Positions 1-6,278 of a stretch of 7,868 nucleotides of DNA are shown here, piece by piece. Every line of letters begins with the position of its first letter. Within the stretch, counting starts at the first letter, position 1. A program made the translations under genes and the position numbers. Below the pieces are notes generated by a model. The model was not told the origin of the DNA and made no database searches. It worked only from the letters and a program-made list of their open reading frames with translations. Location: the NCBI GenBank assembly GCA_028822675.1, contig JAPKDE010000115.1, forward strand, positions 1 to 7,868. Direction: 5' to 3'. This DNA comes from Dehalococcoidia bacterium (GTDB lineage Bacteria; Chloroflexota; Dehalococcoidia; UBA3495).

Positions 1-46
1 CACTCACCGCTGTCAACGGCCTTTATCGGAAAAGCGGTAGGCCCAT

Positions 47-454
47 CTAGACCCGTATATTTCTTCCGACCGCAATGGCGATGGGGGCGGTGAATATGCT
101 GGTCAACACGCTGGCCTGCATGCCGCCAAGGGGCATGATGCTCCAGGTCATTCCATAGAACCCCATGACCCGTCCCCTCATCCGATCCGGGACCATGATT
201 TGCAAGGAACTCTGGATGGAAATCATGTAAACCGAGTTGCAGATGCCCATGATGAACATCAGGGCCATGGCCAACTCCAAAGAACCCACGTGCTCCGACG
301 TTAAAGCAAAGGCTGCCACCGCCAACACGATAAATCCGGACCCAGCTATATACATGACGGATTCAATGTTGATCAGGTCAATGAGAATTCCGGCAATTCC
401 AGGGGCGATGATCCGCGTTCCCTGCCAGATGGCGGAGGATATGTGAGACAACGC
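47..454 (-). pseudogene. MFS exporter remnant, both ends missing
   Basis: This is an internal to C-proximal piece of a major facilitator superfamily transporter of the 12-helix drug/siderophore exporter type. About 135 residues are recognisable. They start at ALSHISS, run through TRIIAPGIAG (a typical helix-7/8 stretch), several hydrophobic helices, and the cytoplasmic loop PDRMRGRVMGFYG, which is characteristic of these exporters. The reading ends at a stop (47-49) directly after APIAIAVG, where the family normally has a last helix and a basic tail. The open frame reaches an ATG at 484, but its first ten codons are glycyl-tRNA synthetase DNA read in another frame, so that start is not genuine. 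The N-terminal half of the transporter is absent and replaced by the synthetase remnant. No promoter or ribosome site belongs to it. I am sure of the family and fairly sure that it is non-functional. The substrate cannot be told. Confidence 0.8.
447..454 (-). other. Deletion/fusion junction between glyQS and MFS remnants
   Basis: The minus-strand octamer GCGTTGTC can be read as the last family-like synthetase residues (R-V-V) in one frame and as the first family-like exporter residues (A-L) in another. This is what an end-joining event at an 8-nt microhomology would leave. The extent of the overlap depends on where each family alignment really ends, which I judged by eye. A chimeric assembly is the main alternative. 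Confidence 0.45.
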
Positions 455-1488
455 GCACGGCGTCACTGTCAGGTTCTTCATCAAAGGAGTCCAACCAGAA
501 GGCTAGGGTCGCTCGGTCCACGCCGCCTGACGGCTCGATGACGTAGGGCAAATAACGTTTCTCTGCTTCATCATCGGCGCTCTCGTCGAAGTAACTCAGG
601 TCTTGTCCACTAGACTCCTGATGGCTTCTAAGGTCAAAGTCACCCCGATTGGCGATGCCTTCAAGCTCGGCCCAACCCCAGGGGAACCAATATCCAATGC
701 CAAAGCAGGCTTTGGCGTAGTGGGCCAATTCGTCACCGCCGTGCTCACGCAGCCTCAGGTTCTCGGGGCAGATTCCGTAGTGATGTACCACTTGAAACGG
801 GCCTTGACCGACTTATCCAGCCATTCCTCATCAGTGCCGGGCTTCACGAAGTACTCTGATTCCATTTGTTCGAACTCACGGGTGCAGAAGGTGAAGTTGC
901 CGAGTGTGATCTCGTTCCGAAATGATTTGCCGATCTGGCCGATACCAAAGGACAGTTTCTTGCGGCTGGATTCCAGAACGTTCTTGAAATTGACGAAGAT
1001 GCTCTGAGCCGTCTCCGGGCACAGAAAGACCTCGTTGGCAGTGTCTTCCACCGGGCTCATGAACGTCTTGAACATCAAGTTAAAGCGGTGCGGCTCGGTC
1101 AATTCACCTCTGCAATTGGGACAAACCAGCGCTTCGAGGGCTTCGTCTGCCTCGGTTGTTTCGGAATCAATGCCAGTAGCTTCCCAAATATGGTCTTGGC
1201 GGAAGCGGGGATCGGCACTCTTTGCACTCGACAAGGAGGGCGAAGAAATTCCCAACGTGTCCGCTGGCGACCCACACCTGGGGGGGGCGCGAGGATGGCG
1301 GCGTCCAGACCGACCGTGTTATCCCGTTCAGAGATCACCGACCGTCATTAGGCTTCTTTGACATTTCGCTTTAGTTCCACTTCCAAAGGGCCGTAATCCC
1401 AGGTATAACCCAGTCCACCGTATATCTCTGAGATTTGAAAAACAAAACCCCGGCGCATGGACAGAGACAGCATCTTGGCATGGGGCAT
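447..1488 (-). pseudogene. glyQS: Glycyl-tRNA synthetase, multiply broken and 3'-truncated
   Basis: This is the remnant of the one-chain, class II glycyl-tRNA synthetase that charges tRNA-Gly in the cytoplasm. Pieces in order: an N-terminus from ATG 1488 with [24 protein letters not shown] and ELKRNVKEA; two stops TAA-TGA (1345-1350) where the family has Trp-Trp; then [14 protein letters not shown] in the same frame. A frameshift at a run of eight C (1280-1287) leads to [12 protein letters not shown] and ECKEC. A second shift near 1205-1215 leads to DPRFRQDH, a CPNC zinc-type pair, CPETAQ and motif 2 ([16 protein letters not shown]). A third shift near 776-790 leads to [20 protein letters not shown] and motif 3 (YVIEPSGGVDRATLAF). 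Homology ends at about RVV (447), so the anticodon-binding domain is missing and MFS DNA follows. Given five lesions plus truncation, a working enzyme must be encoded elsewhere. Sequencing error could explain the homopolymer shift but not the paired stops. Confidence 0.9.
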
Positions 1489-1517
1489 ATAGCGGACCAA
1501 AAGGGGTACTTCCTAGA

Positions 1518-1540
1518 GTTGGAAGGAGGAATCGAACCCC
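1518..1540 (-). other. tRNA 3'-end-like fragment (T-arm plus acceptor strand)
   Basis: On the minus strand, GGGG-TTCGATT-CCTCC followed by TTCCAAC resembles a tRNA T-arm with the universal TTC loop start and the 3' acceptor strand. Four of the five T-stem pairs can form (three G-C and one G-U), and the outermost is a mismatch. No matching 5' acceptor strand, D-arm or anticodon arm is visible in the preceding 60 nt (1541-1600), and no CCA is encoded. It lies between the chelatase stop and the synthetase remnant, in a 134-nt spacer (1489-1622) where I see nothing else convincing. It may be a decayed tRNA, the trace of an integration site, or chance. Confidence 0.25.
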
Positions 1541-1622
1541 ATTAAAAAGGCCGTCGGAGAGGTTATCAAATCCTGTGGGTGATGTGAACGGGCCTGGCGT
1601 TTAGTTGGACGATTAGGGAGGC

Positions 1623-3710
1623 TTAGTTCACTTGGGGCGGAGGCTCTCCAGCTGCGGGCATCCGTGAGCGTATAGCCTCCGCCAAGTTGTCGGCGCGCAG
1701 GTCTTCCAGTTTCAAATATTGGGCGCCCATAGCCTCTGCCACCGGTTCTACCATGCCAAGCCTAAGGAACCCGGACTCAGTGTCCACCACCACGGATGGC
1801 ACCTTTTCTTCACCGATGATCCCAGCAGCGGCGTAGGCCTCATCCAGGGGAGAATCCTGGCCCAGGGCTACGTTACCACGGCCGTCGGACAGCACCACCA
1901 GCAGAGGCAGAACGTCCCGGTCTTTGATACGTTCAGTTTCGATGATTTCCAGGGCTTTGAACAGTCCGGCGCTGAGGGGAGTTCGACCGCCGGTGGGCAT
2001 CTCCTGCAGGTGAACTTGAGCTAGGTCAACGCTGTTGGTCGGCGGTAACAGCAGTTCTGCTTTAGTGCCCCGGAAAGATATTAGGCCGACACGGTCGCGC
2101 CGTTGGTAGGCGTCTAATAACAGGGACATTACGGCGCCTTTCACGGCTACCATGCGCCGTTGCGCGCCCATGGAACCGCTGGCGTCCACCACGAATAGCA
2201 CCAAACTGCCCGACTTACTTTCCCTGACCTTGTCGCGGACGTCGTGGGACTCAATCAACACGGCATTCTGGGATTTGCCGGCGGCACGCCTGCTTCGTTG
2301 GTGCGGAGCTGCGGCGCGCAGAGTGGCGTCCAGTGCCAGGCTGGTTGCCTTACCCGAGGGCATACGCGAGCGCACGTATCTGCCTGACGTTGAATCAGAG
2401 ATGGTGACATTGCGGCGTCCGGAGGCTCGGCGGGAACGTTGGTCGGGCGGTTTCAGGTTTAATTGACGGACTGAAAATGGGTCGCCGACCTCAAACTGCT
2501 GTTCTTGGGCTAATGATCCTGGCCCAGAATTATCGGGCTCATCATCGGAGTCCGGCTCGGGCTCCGGAGATCCTGAATCAGTTTCCGACTGTGGTAAGTC
2601 CGAGGGCTCAGAATCGCCCTCTCCTTGGTCTTGCGGTTGGTCTGACGACTCCCGCTGATTATCCTGTCCCTGGAAATCATCCACCATTGAGTCCAGTTGG
2701 TCTGTAGTCAGGTTGGGCTGCTGGAAGGGCTGGCGTCGTTGACGGTGCAAAAGAGCTAGGCTGGCGGCCTCGCGCACGTCCTCGGCGTTTACTTCGGTCC
2801 TATCTTCGTAGGCGGCGATTGTTGCGGCAGTCTTGTACATCACAATGTCGCCACGCATACCGTCGACGTCATATTCGGCGCAGATGGAAGTGATGAGGGT
2901 AAGAATCCCATCACTGACCACAACCTGAGGCAGTAGTGCCTGACTGCGCAGTACCCGGTCGCGTTCTTCTCGTTCCGCATCTTGCCACTTGGCCATGAAC
3001 GCCTGTGGGTCCGCTTCGTAGGCGATACGCCGTTTAACGATCTCCTGACGCTCTTCAGGAGAGAAACGACCTTCTACTTCCACCGCCAGACCAAAGCGAT
3101 CCAGAAGTTGGGGCCGTAAGTCGCCTTCCTCCGGGTTCATGGTGCCCACGAGGATGAATTCCGAACGGTGAGTGATGGATATGCCCTCGCGCTCGACATA
3201 GTTGCGACCCATGGCCGCGGCGTCCAGAAGAATGTCGACCAAGTGGTCGTTCAGGAGGTTAACTTCATCTATATATAGGATGCCTCTATGGGTGGCGGCA
3301 ATCAGGCCGGGTTCAAACACCCGGTTGCCCGTTTTAATGGCTTCTTCGATGTCCAGGGAGCCGACGAGCCGATCTTCGGTGGCACCGACGGGCAGGTCAA
3401 CGATTGGTATCTGGCGGGCCACTGTCTGTGAGTCGCCATTTTGTGAATCGCAGCGGTTGCACAGTCCCTGACGTTCTTCCGGACTGCAGTTGTAGGGGCA
3501 ACCCTGTACCACGGTCACCTCGGGGAGCAAAGCGGCTAGGGAGCGCACAGCCGTTGACTTGGCAGTGCCCTTTTTACCGCGCACTAGGACACCACCAATC
3601 TTTGGATTGACGGCGTTTAGAAGTAGAGCCCGCTTCATGGCCGTTTGACCGACTATGGCTGTGAATGGGAACCGGGACTCTGTGTTTGATGTTCCAGTTT
3701 GGAGGGTCAA
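1623..3710 (-). CDS. Cobaltochelatase ChlI-ChlD fusion subunit (AAA+/VWA motor)
   Basis: This 695-residue cytoplasmic ATPase subunit powers metal insertion. With CobN it is expected to insert Co2+ into hydrogenobyrinate a,c-diamide in cobalamin synthesis. Residues 14-330 are the ChlI-like AAA+ half: Walker A GKKGTAKST (45-53), a Cys cluster C71/C75/C84/C87 in the order CPYNC...LCNRC, Walker B ILYIDEVNLL (144-153), and sensor/arginine region GTMNPEEGDLRPQLLDRF (189-206). Residues about 338-400 are a Gln/Asp/Glu/Pro-rich linker. Residues about 500-685 are a VWA domain with complete MIDAS signatures: DASGSM (509-514), GGRTPL (574-579) and LSDGRGN (607-613). Length and order fit the putative cobaltochelatase family rather than separate BchI and BchD. 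The start is TTG at 3710: an in-frame stop lies two codons upstream and the family N-terminus FPFTAIVGQ follows closely. GGAG sits about 13 nt before it, a weak ribosome site. A cobalamin riboswitch and terminator upstream support the cobalt role over magnesium. CobN is not in the window. Confidence 0.93.
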   Translation of the reverse strand: MTLQTGTSNTESRFPFTAIVGQTAMKRALLLNAVNPKIGGVLVRGKKGTAKSTAVRSLAALLPEVTVVQGCPYNCSPEERQGLCNRCDSQNGDSQTVARQIPIVDLPVGATEDRLVGSLDIEEAIKTGNRVFEPGLIAATHRGILYIDEVNLLNDHLVDILLDAAAMGRNYVEREGISITHRSEFILVGTMNPEEGDLRPQLLDRFGLAVEVEGRFSPEERQEIVKRRIAYEADPQAFMAKWQDAEREERDRVLRSQALLPQVVVSDGILTLITSICAEYDVDGMRGDIVMYKTAATIAAYEDRTEVNAEDVREAASLALLHRQRRQPFQQPNLTTDQLDSMVDDFQGQDNQRESSDQPQDQGEGDSEPSDLPQSETDSGSPEPEPDSDDEPDNSGPGSLAQEQQFEVGDPFSVRQLNLKPPDQRSRRASGRRNVTISDSTSGRYVRSRMPSGKATSLALDATLRAAAPHQRSRRAAGKSQNAVLIESHDVRDKVRESKSGSLVLFVVDASGSMGAQRRMVAVKGAVMSLLLDAYQRRDRVGLISFRGTKAELLLPPTNSVDLAQVHLQEMPTGGRTPLSAGLFKALEIIETERIKDRDVLPLLVVLSDGRGNVALGQDSPLDEAYAAAGIIGEEKVPSVVVDTESGFLRLGMVEPVAEAMGAQYLKLEDLRADNLAEAIRSRMPAAGEPPPQVN

Positions 3711-4005
3711 AGTCTATCTAGAGCTCCAGTTATAGAATCGAATGGGTTGCCGTGCTTCTCGTCTCGGAGTTGTTACCAAGACAATCCTGTAGAGACACCA
3801 AAGGCCATAAGCATCCACGTTAGGGATTGTCTCACAGAGGTCAGGGCCGGGAACAAATTGAGGAGACCTATATGCTCGGGTACCGAATCAGGATTGGCCA
3901 GATGCGCAATCTACATTATGCCATTGAACAACACGTAGACCAGCGCCAAACAACGTAATGGTTCGATTTGTATTGATATGCCCGATTGGTCCTCCAATCG
4001 GATAT
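3711..4005 (-). other. Long untranslated leader after the riboswitch terminator
   Basis: This 295-nt stretch lies between the terminator's U-tract and the TTG start of the chelatase. In the minus-strand frame of the chelatase a stop occurs two codons before the start, and I found no recognisable protein in the leader. It contains the perfect hairpin at 3982-4001 but no second aptamer I can name. It may be plain leader, a remnant of a lost small gene, or it may contain a second promoter that I cannot pick out with confidence. Confidence 0.5.
3982..4001 (-). repeat. Perfect 8-bp inverted repeat (hairpin)
   Basis: On the transcribed strand this is CCGATTGG-AGGA-CCAATCGG: eight perfect pairs around a purine-rich AGGA loop. 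It begins 4 nt after the terminator's U-tract. There is no U-run after it, so it is not itself an intrinsic terminator. The loop looks like a ribosome-binding sequence, but it is about 270 nt from the chelatase start and no good small reading frame follows it. It may stabilise the readthrough RNA or be an operator-like palindrome. Confidence 0.45.
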
Positions 4006-4032
4006 AAAAAAGCCCGACCGGCTGGGTCAGGC
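4006..4032 (-). terminator. Intrinsic terminator of the cobalamin riboswitch
   Basis: The minus strand reads GCCTGACC-CAGCC-GGTCGGGC followed at once by six T. This gives an 8-bp GC-rich stem (one G-U pair), a 5-nt loop and a U-tract, a textbook Rho-independent terminator. It lies 52 nt beyond the end of the aptamer and upstream of the chelatase gene, so it is the likely expression platform: with B12 bound, transcription stops here. I could not draw a convincing competing antiterminator by eye. Confidence 0.88.
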
Positions 4033-4047
4033 GGGAATCATCATATT

Positions 4048-4081
4048 GACTCTTACCCCCTTCCTCGAAGGTTCGTAAGTC
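4048..4081 (-). other. Linker hairpin between aptamer and terminator
   Basis: The transcribed strand can fold into an extended hairpin with GACTTAC (4081-4075) pairing with GTAAGAGTC (4056-4048, two bases bulged), and an inner CCTTC/GAAGG stem. It sits between the aptamer's last strand and the terminator stem, where alternative switching structures are usual. Whether it is the antiterminator or simply a spacer cannot be decided from sequence alone. Confidence 0.4.
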
Positions 4082-4084
4082 TAG

Positions 4085-4262
4085 TCGATGGCAGGTTTTC
4101 TGGCTTCTGGCCTTAACATTCTTGTCTCCCTTCCTACCCTGATTAATCAGGATAGTGGTTCCACTCACCGTCGAAACAAGGACTACCAGTTCCAGTGGCG
4201 GGTCCGCGTCGGCATCTCACCGACTTCCTTTTTCAGTCCCAATCGCTTGGGACCACCATTGA
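4085..4262 (-). promoter_or_regulatory. Cobalamin riboswitch aptamer
   Basis: This RNA element binds adenosylcobalamin or a related form and lowers expression of the downstream gene. In minus-strand order: a P1 5' strand TCAATGGTGG (4262-4253); a perfect P2 hairpin GTCCCAA-GCGA-TTGGGAC with a GNRA loop (4253-4236); a P3 hairpin GTCGG...CCGAC (4224-4208); and the conserved core GCGGACCCGCCACTGG (4207-4192). Next comes a variable peripheral region with a perfect palindrome CCTGATTAATCAGG (4151-4138). Last is the B12 box AAGCCAGAAAACCTGCC (near 4106-4090), which closes P1 with CCTGCCATCGA. The consensus box has GGAGAC where this has GAAAAC, a mild deviation. It lies in the leader of the ChlI-ChlD chelatase and is followed by an intrinsic terminator, so off-switch control by early termination is the natural reading. 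Confidence 0.95.
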
Positions 4263-4319
4263 CCGTCTAACTAAATTGTAAATAGAGGGTTCGGTGCTTC
4301 ACCAAATCCTCGTGTGCAA

Positions 4320-4349
4320 ACAATAATCTGATTCATTGGATATGGTCAA
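4320..4349 (-). promoter_or_regulatory. Possible sigma-70 type promoter for the riboswitch RNA
   Basis: On the minus strand, TTGACC (4349-4344) matches the -35 consensus at five of six positions. TATTGT (4325-4320) matches the -10 at four of six, with an 18-nt spacer. It would start transcription near 4312, about 50 nt before P1 of the riboswitch, which is the right place. The match is modest and the surrounding AT-rich DNA offers other weak candidates. Confidence 0.3.
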
Positions 4350-4416
4350 TAGCAATAATGGTCATTTGAACCAATTGTCAGACCTCATCTTCCCCCTGCC
4401 CAATCAGATTGGACGA

Positions 4417-5313
4417 TTAGCGATAGGTGGTAGGGTCAAGCATGTCTCTGAGTCCATCTCCCAGAAGGTTAAATCCCAGCACAAGCAAGAAAATGGCGGT
4501 GCCCGGCGCAAGCAGCAATAGAGGCGAGGTCTGCATATAGGAACGGGAATCGTTCAGCATCGCTCCCCACTCGGGCGTCGGCGGTTGCGCTCCAAGACCC
4601 AAAAAACTGAGCCCGGCGATGCCAAGGATTATCCAGCCCATATCCAGAGTTGCTAATACAACGAACGGACCCACGATATTTCGGGAGATGTGGAACACCA
4701 CGATTCTGCGGTCGCTGGCGCCGATGGCCCTTGCTGCTTCCACGTACTCCCGCTCTCTGGCAGACAATACCATTCCACGGATCACCCGGGCGTGACCGGC
4801 CCACCAGACCACTGACACGGCAATCATCACGTTAATGAGGCTCGGTCCTAAAATCCCGGCAACGGCGACACCGAGAATCAGCGATGGGAATGCCAACATT
4901 AAGTCGACCACGGTCATGAGTCCTGAGTCGATCCAACCGCCATAATACCCTGACAACGAGCCAACAACCGAGGCTATGACCATAATAATAGCCACAGATA
5001 TCCCTGACATTAGAAGAGTGATCCTTGCGCCAAATATTAATCGGCTTAGTTCGTCCCTACCCAAGTGGTCAGTACCCAGAGGAAACTCAGCAGAGGGGGC
5101 AATAAGTCGAGCTTGTAGATTCAATTCTGTGGGGTCTTGCAAGGGAAGCAACGGAGCGAGCACTGCAATCAGAACGGTGCCGAATACAATGACAAACCCC
5201 AAGACTGTTCCATGGTCGCGGCGTAAAGTCTTTAAGATCGCCAGTCGACGGCCTGATCGCCGCGATATCCCTTCCAACCGAAGGTCTTCCGCTTTAGATT
5301 GCCTATCTATCAA
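4417..5313 (-). CDS. dppC: ABC importer permease, DppC/OppC/NikC type
   Basis: This 298-residue inner-membrane permease pairs with the DppB-like protein to form the channel of a peptide/nickel-type ABC importer. A basic cytoplasmic N-terminus (1-33, with RRSGRR) leads to the first helix (about 36-57). The family signature PLGTDHLGRDELSR (78-91) follows, then five more hydrophobic segments. The ATPase-contacting EAA loop is REYVEAARAIGASDRR (188-203). The protein ends in GDGLRDMLDP, as in full-length family members. The start is TTG at 5313, since an in-frame TGA lies two codons upstream and no ATG occurs before the first helix. I see no strong ribosome site. It starts 16 nt after dppB stops, so both are probably on one transcript. 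No ATPase gene follows: the next element downstream is the riboswitch leader. The substrate (oligopeptide, nickel/cobalt or other) cannot be read from the permease. Confidence 0.93.
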   Translation of the reverse strand: MIDRQSKAEDLRLEGISRRSGRRLAILKTLRRDHGTVLGFVIVFGTVLIAVLAPLLPLQDPTELNLQARLIAPSAEFPLGTDHLGRDELSRLIFGARITLLMSGISVAIIMVIASVVGSLSGYYGGWIDSGLMTVVDLMLAFPSLILGVAVAGILGPSLINVMIAVSVVWWAGHARVIRGMVLSAREREYVEAARAIGASDRRIVVFHISRNIVGPFVVLATLDMGWIILGIAGLSFLGLGAQPPTPEWGAMLNDSRSYMQTSPLLLLAPGTAIFLLVLGFNLLGDGLRDMLDPTTYR

Positions 5314-5329
5314 AGTTCAACCGACTCGA

Positions 5330-6277
5330 CTAGGATGGCTGATTATCAAAATGGAGCCTGGGGTCCAAAAATCGGTAGGAAACGTCCACCGCCAGGTTCA
5401 CAAATAAGAAGATTACGGCAACGTACAATACAAAACCTTGGACTACAGGGTAATCTCTTTGGGAGATTCCGGTAACCACAAACTGGCCGATTCCCGGCCA
5501 TCCAAAGATTGTTTCGATGATTACAGCGCCGCTCAACAGATATCCCATGCTGGTTCCAAGCACGGTTATGACAGGGAGAAGGGCGTTTTTGAGTCCGTGT
5601 CGCCAAACCACGGTAGTGTCGGATAATCCCTTGGCTCTGGCTGTGCGCATATAGTCCTGGGAAAGCACCTCTAAAAGGCTAGCCCTGGTGAGCCGCATGA
5701 GCTGGGCCATGGTTCCAAATGATAAGGCGACGGCTGGTAGGATCAAATTTTCTAGGGAACCGTAGCCAATCGCCGGCAGCCAGTGCAATTTGACGGCAAA
5801 CAAAAGCATCAATGCCGGTGCCATAACATAGCTGGGTACCGCCGCCCCCACCAATGCCAATACCCGGCAGACTGAATCCAACCAGGTGCCTCGTTTAACT
5901 GCGGCCATTACACCAAGAGGGATACCCGCCAATACCGACAAGGCTAAAGCGGTGGCTGCTAACAAGAGCGTGGCGGGTAACCGATGGAAAAGTTCTGCCG
6001 AAATTGAGCCGCCGGTGCGGTAGGACTCACCCAAGTCCCCGCGTACTGCCGAGTACGCCCACCGTCCATAACGAATGGGCAACGCATCGTTCAGACCCAG
6101 GTCCTGGCGCAACACTTGTACGGCCTCATGGGAAGGAGCCACTCCGCCGTTTTGACGCATGAGAGTGATCTCTGCTGCGTCTCCAGGGGCAAAATTCAAC
6201 AGCAAGAAGCTGATGATAGAAATGCCCAACAGGAGCAGCGGTAGAGTCAGCAGACGTCGCGTCAGGTAGCTCTGCAA
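5330..6277 (-). CDS. dppB: ABC importer permease, DppB/OppB/NikB type
   Basis: This is the 315-residue partner permease of the DppC-like protein. The start MQSYLTRRLLTLPLLLLGIS is typical, with the first helix at about 9-29, then the periplasmic APGD motif (30-33), the region LGLNDALPIRYGRW (60-73) and DLGESY (81-86). Helices follow at about 101-127, 137-162 and 178-195. The EAA loop is DYMRTARAKGLSDTTVVWRHGLKNALLP (208-235), with the conserved Gly at 217. The end is YRFLDPRL, as usual for the family. The start is TTG at 6277, 1 nt after the stop of the binding-protein gene. An in-frame TGA just upstream excludes a longer form, and no Met occurs before helix 1. The tight spacing indicates translational coupling to the binding protein. 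Nothing looks damaged. Confidence 0.94.
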   Translation of the reverse strand: MQSYLTRRLLTLPLLLLGISIISFLLLNFAPGDAAEITLMRQNGGVAPSHEAVQVLRQDLGLNDALPIRYGRWAYSAVRGDLGESYRTGGSISAELFHRLPATLLLAATALALSVLAGIPLGVMAAVKRGTWLDSVCRVLALVGAAVPSYVMAPALMLLFAVKLHWLPAIGYGSLENLILPAVALSFGTMAQLMRLTRASLLEVLSQDYMRTARAKGLSDTTVVWRHGLKNALLPVITVLGTSMGYLLSGAVIIETIFGWPGIGQFVVTGISQRDYPVVQGFVLYVAVIFLFVNLAVDVSYRFLDPRLHFDNQPS

Positions 6278-6278
6278 C

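Noticed and set aside
603..1361. Plus-strand open frames of 87-134 codons opposite the synthetase remnant.
   Set aside because: They are antisense to well-matched synthetase segments and show no domain or ribosome site.
1541..1600. A complete tRNA gene extending from the tRNA-like fragment.
   Set aside because: No 5' acceptor match, D-arm or anticodon arm can be formed in this stretch.
3911..4168. An 85-codon minus-strand open frame across the riboswitch and terminator.
   Set aside because: It overlaps the conserved B12 box and the terminator stem, has no family resemblance, and its composition is dictated by RNA structure.
4400..4412. Palindrome CCAATCAGATTGG at the dppC 3' end as a terminator.
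   Set aside because: The two arms leave almost no loop and no U-tract follows on the transcribed strand.
1605..4420. A 12-bp direct repeat TTGGACGATTAG at 1605-1616 and 4409-4420, both next to gene ends.
   Set aside because: A few 12-mer repeats are expected by chance in a window this size, and there is no extended similarity or mobile-element structure.
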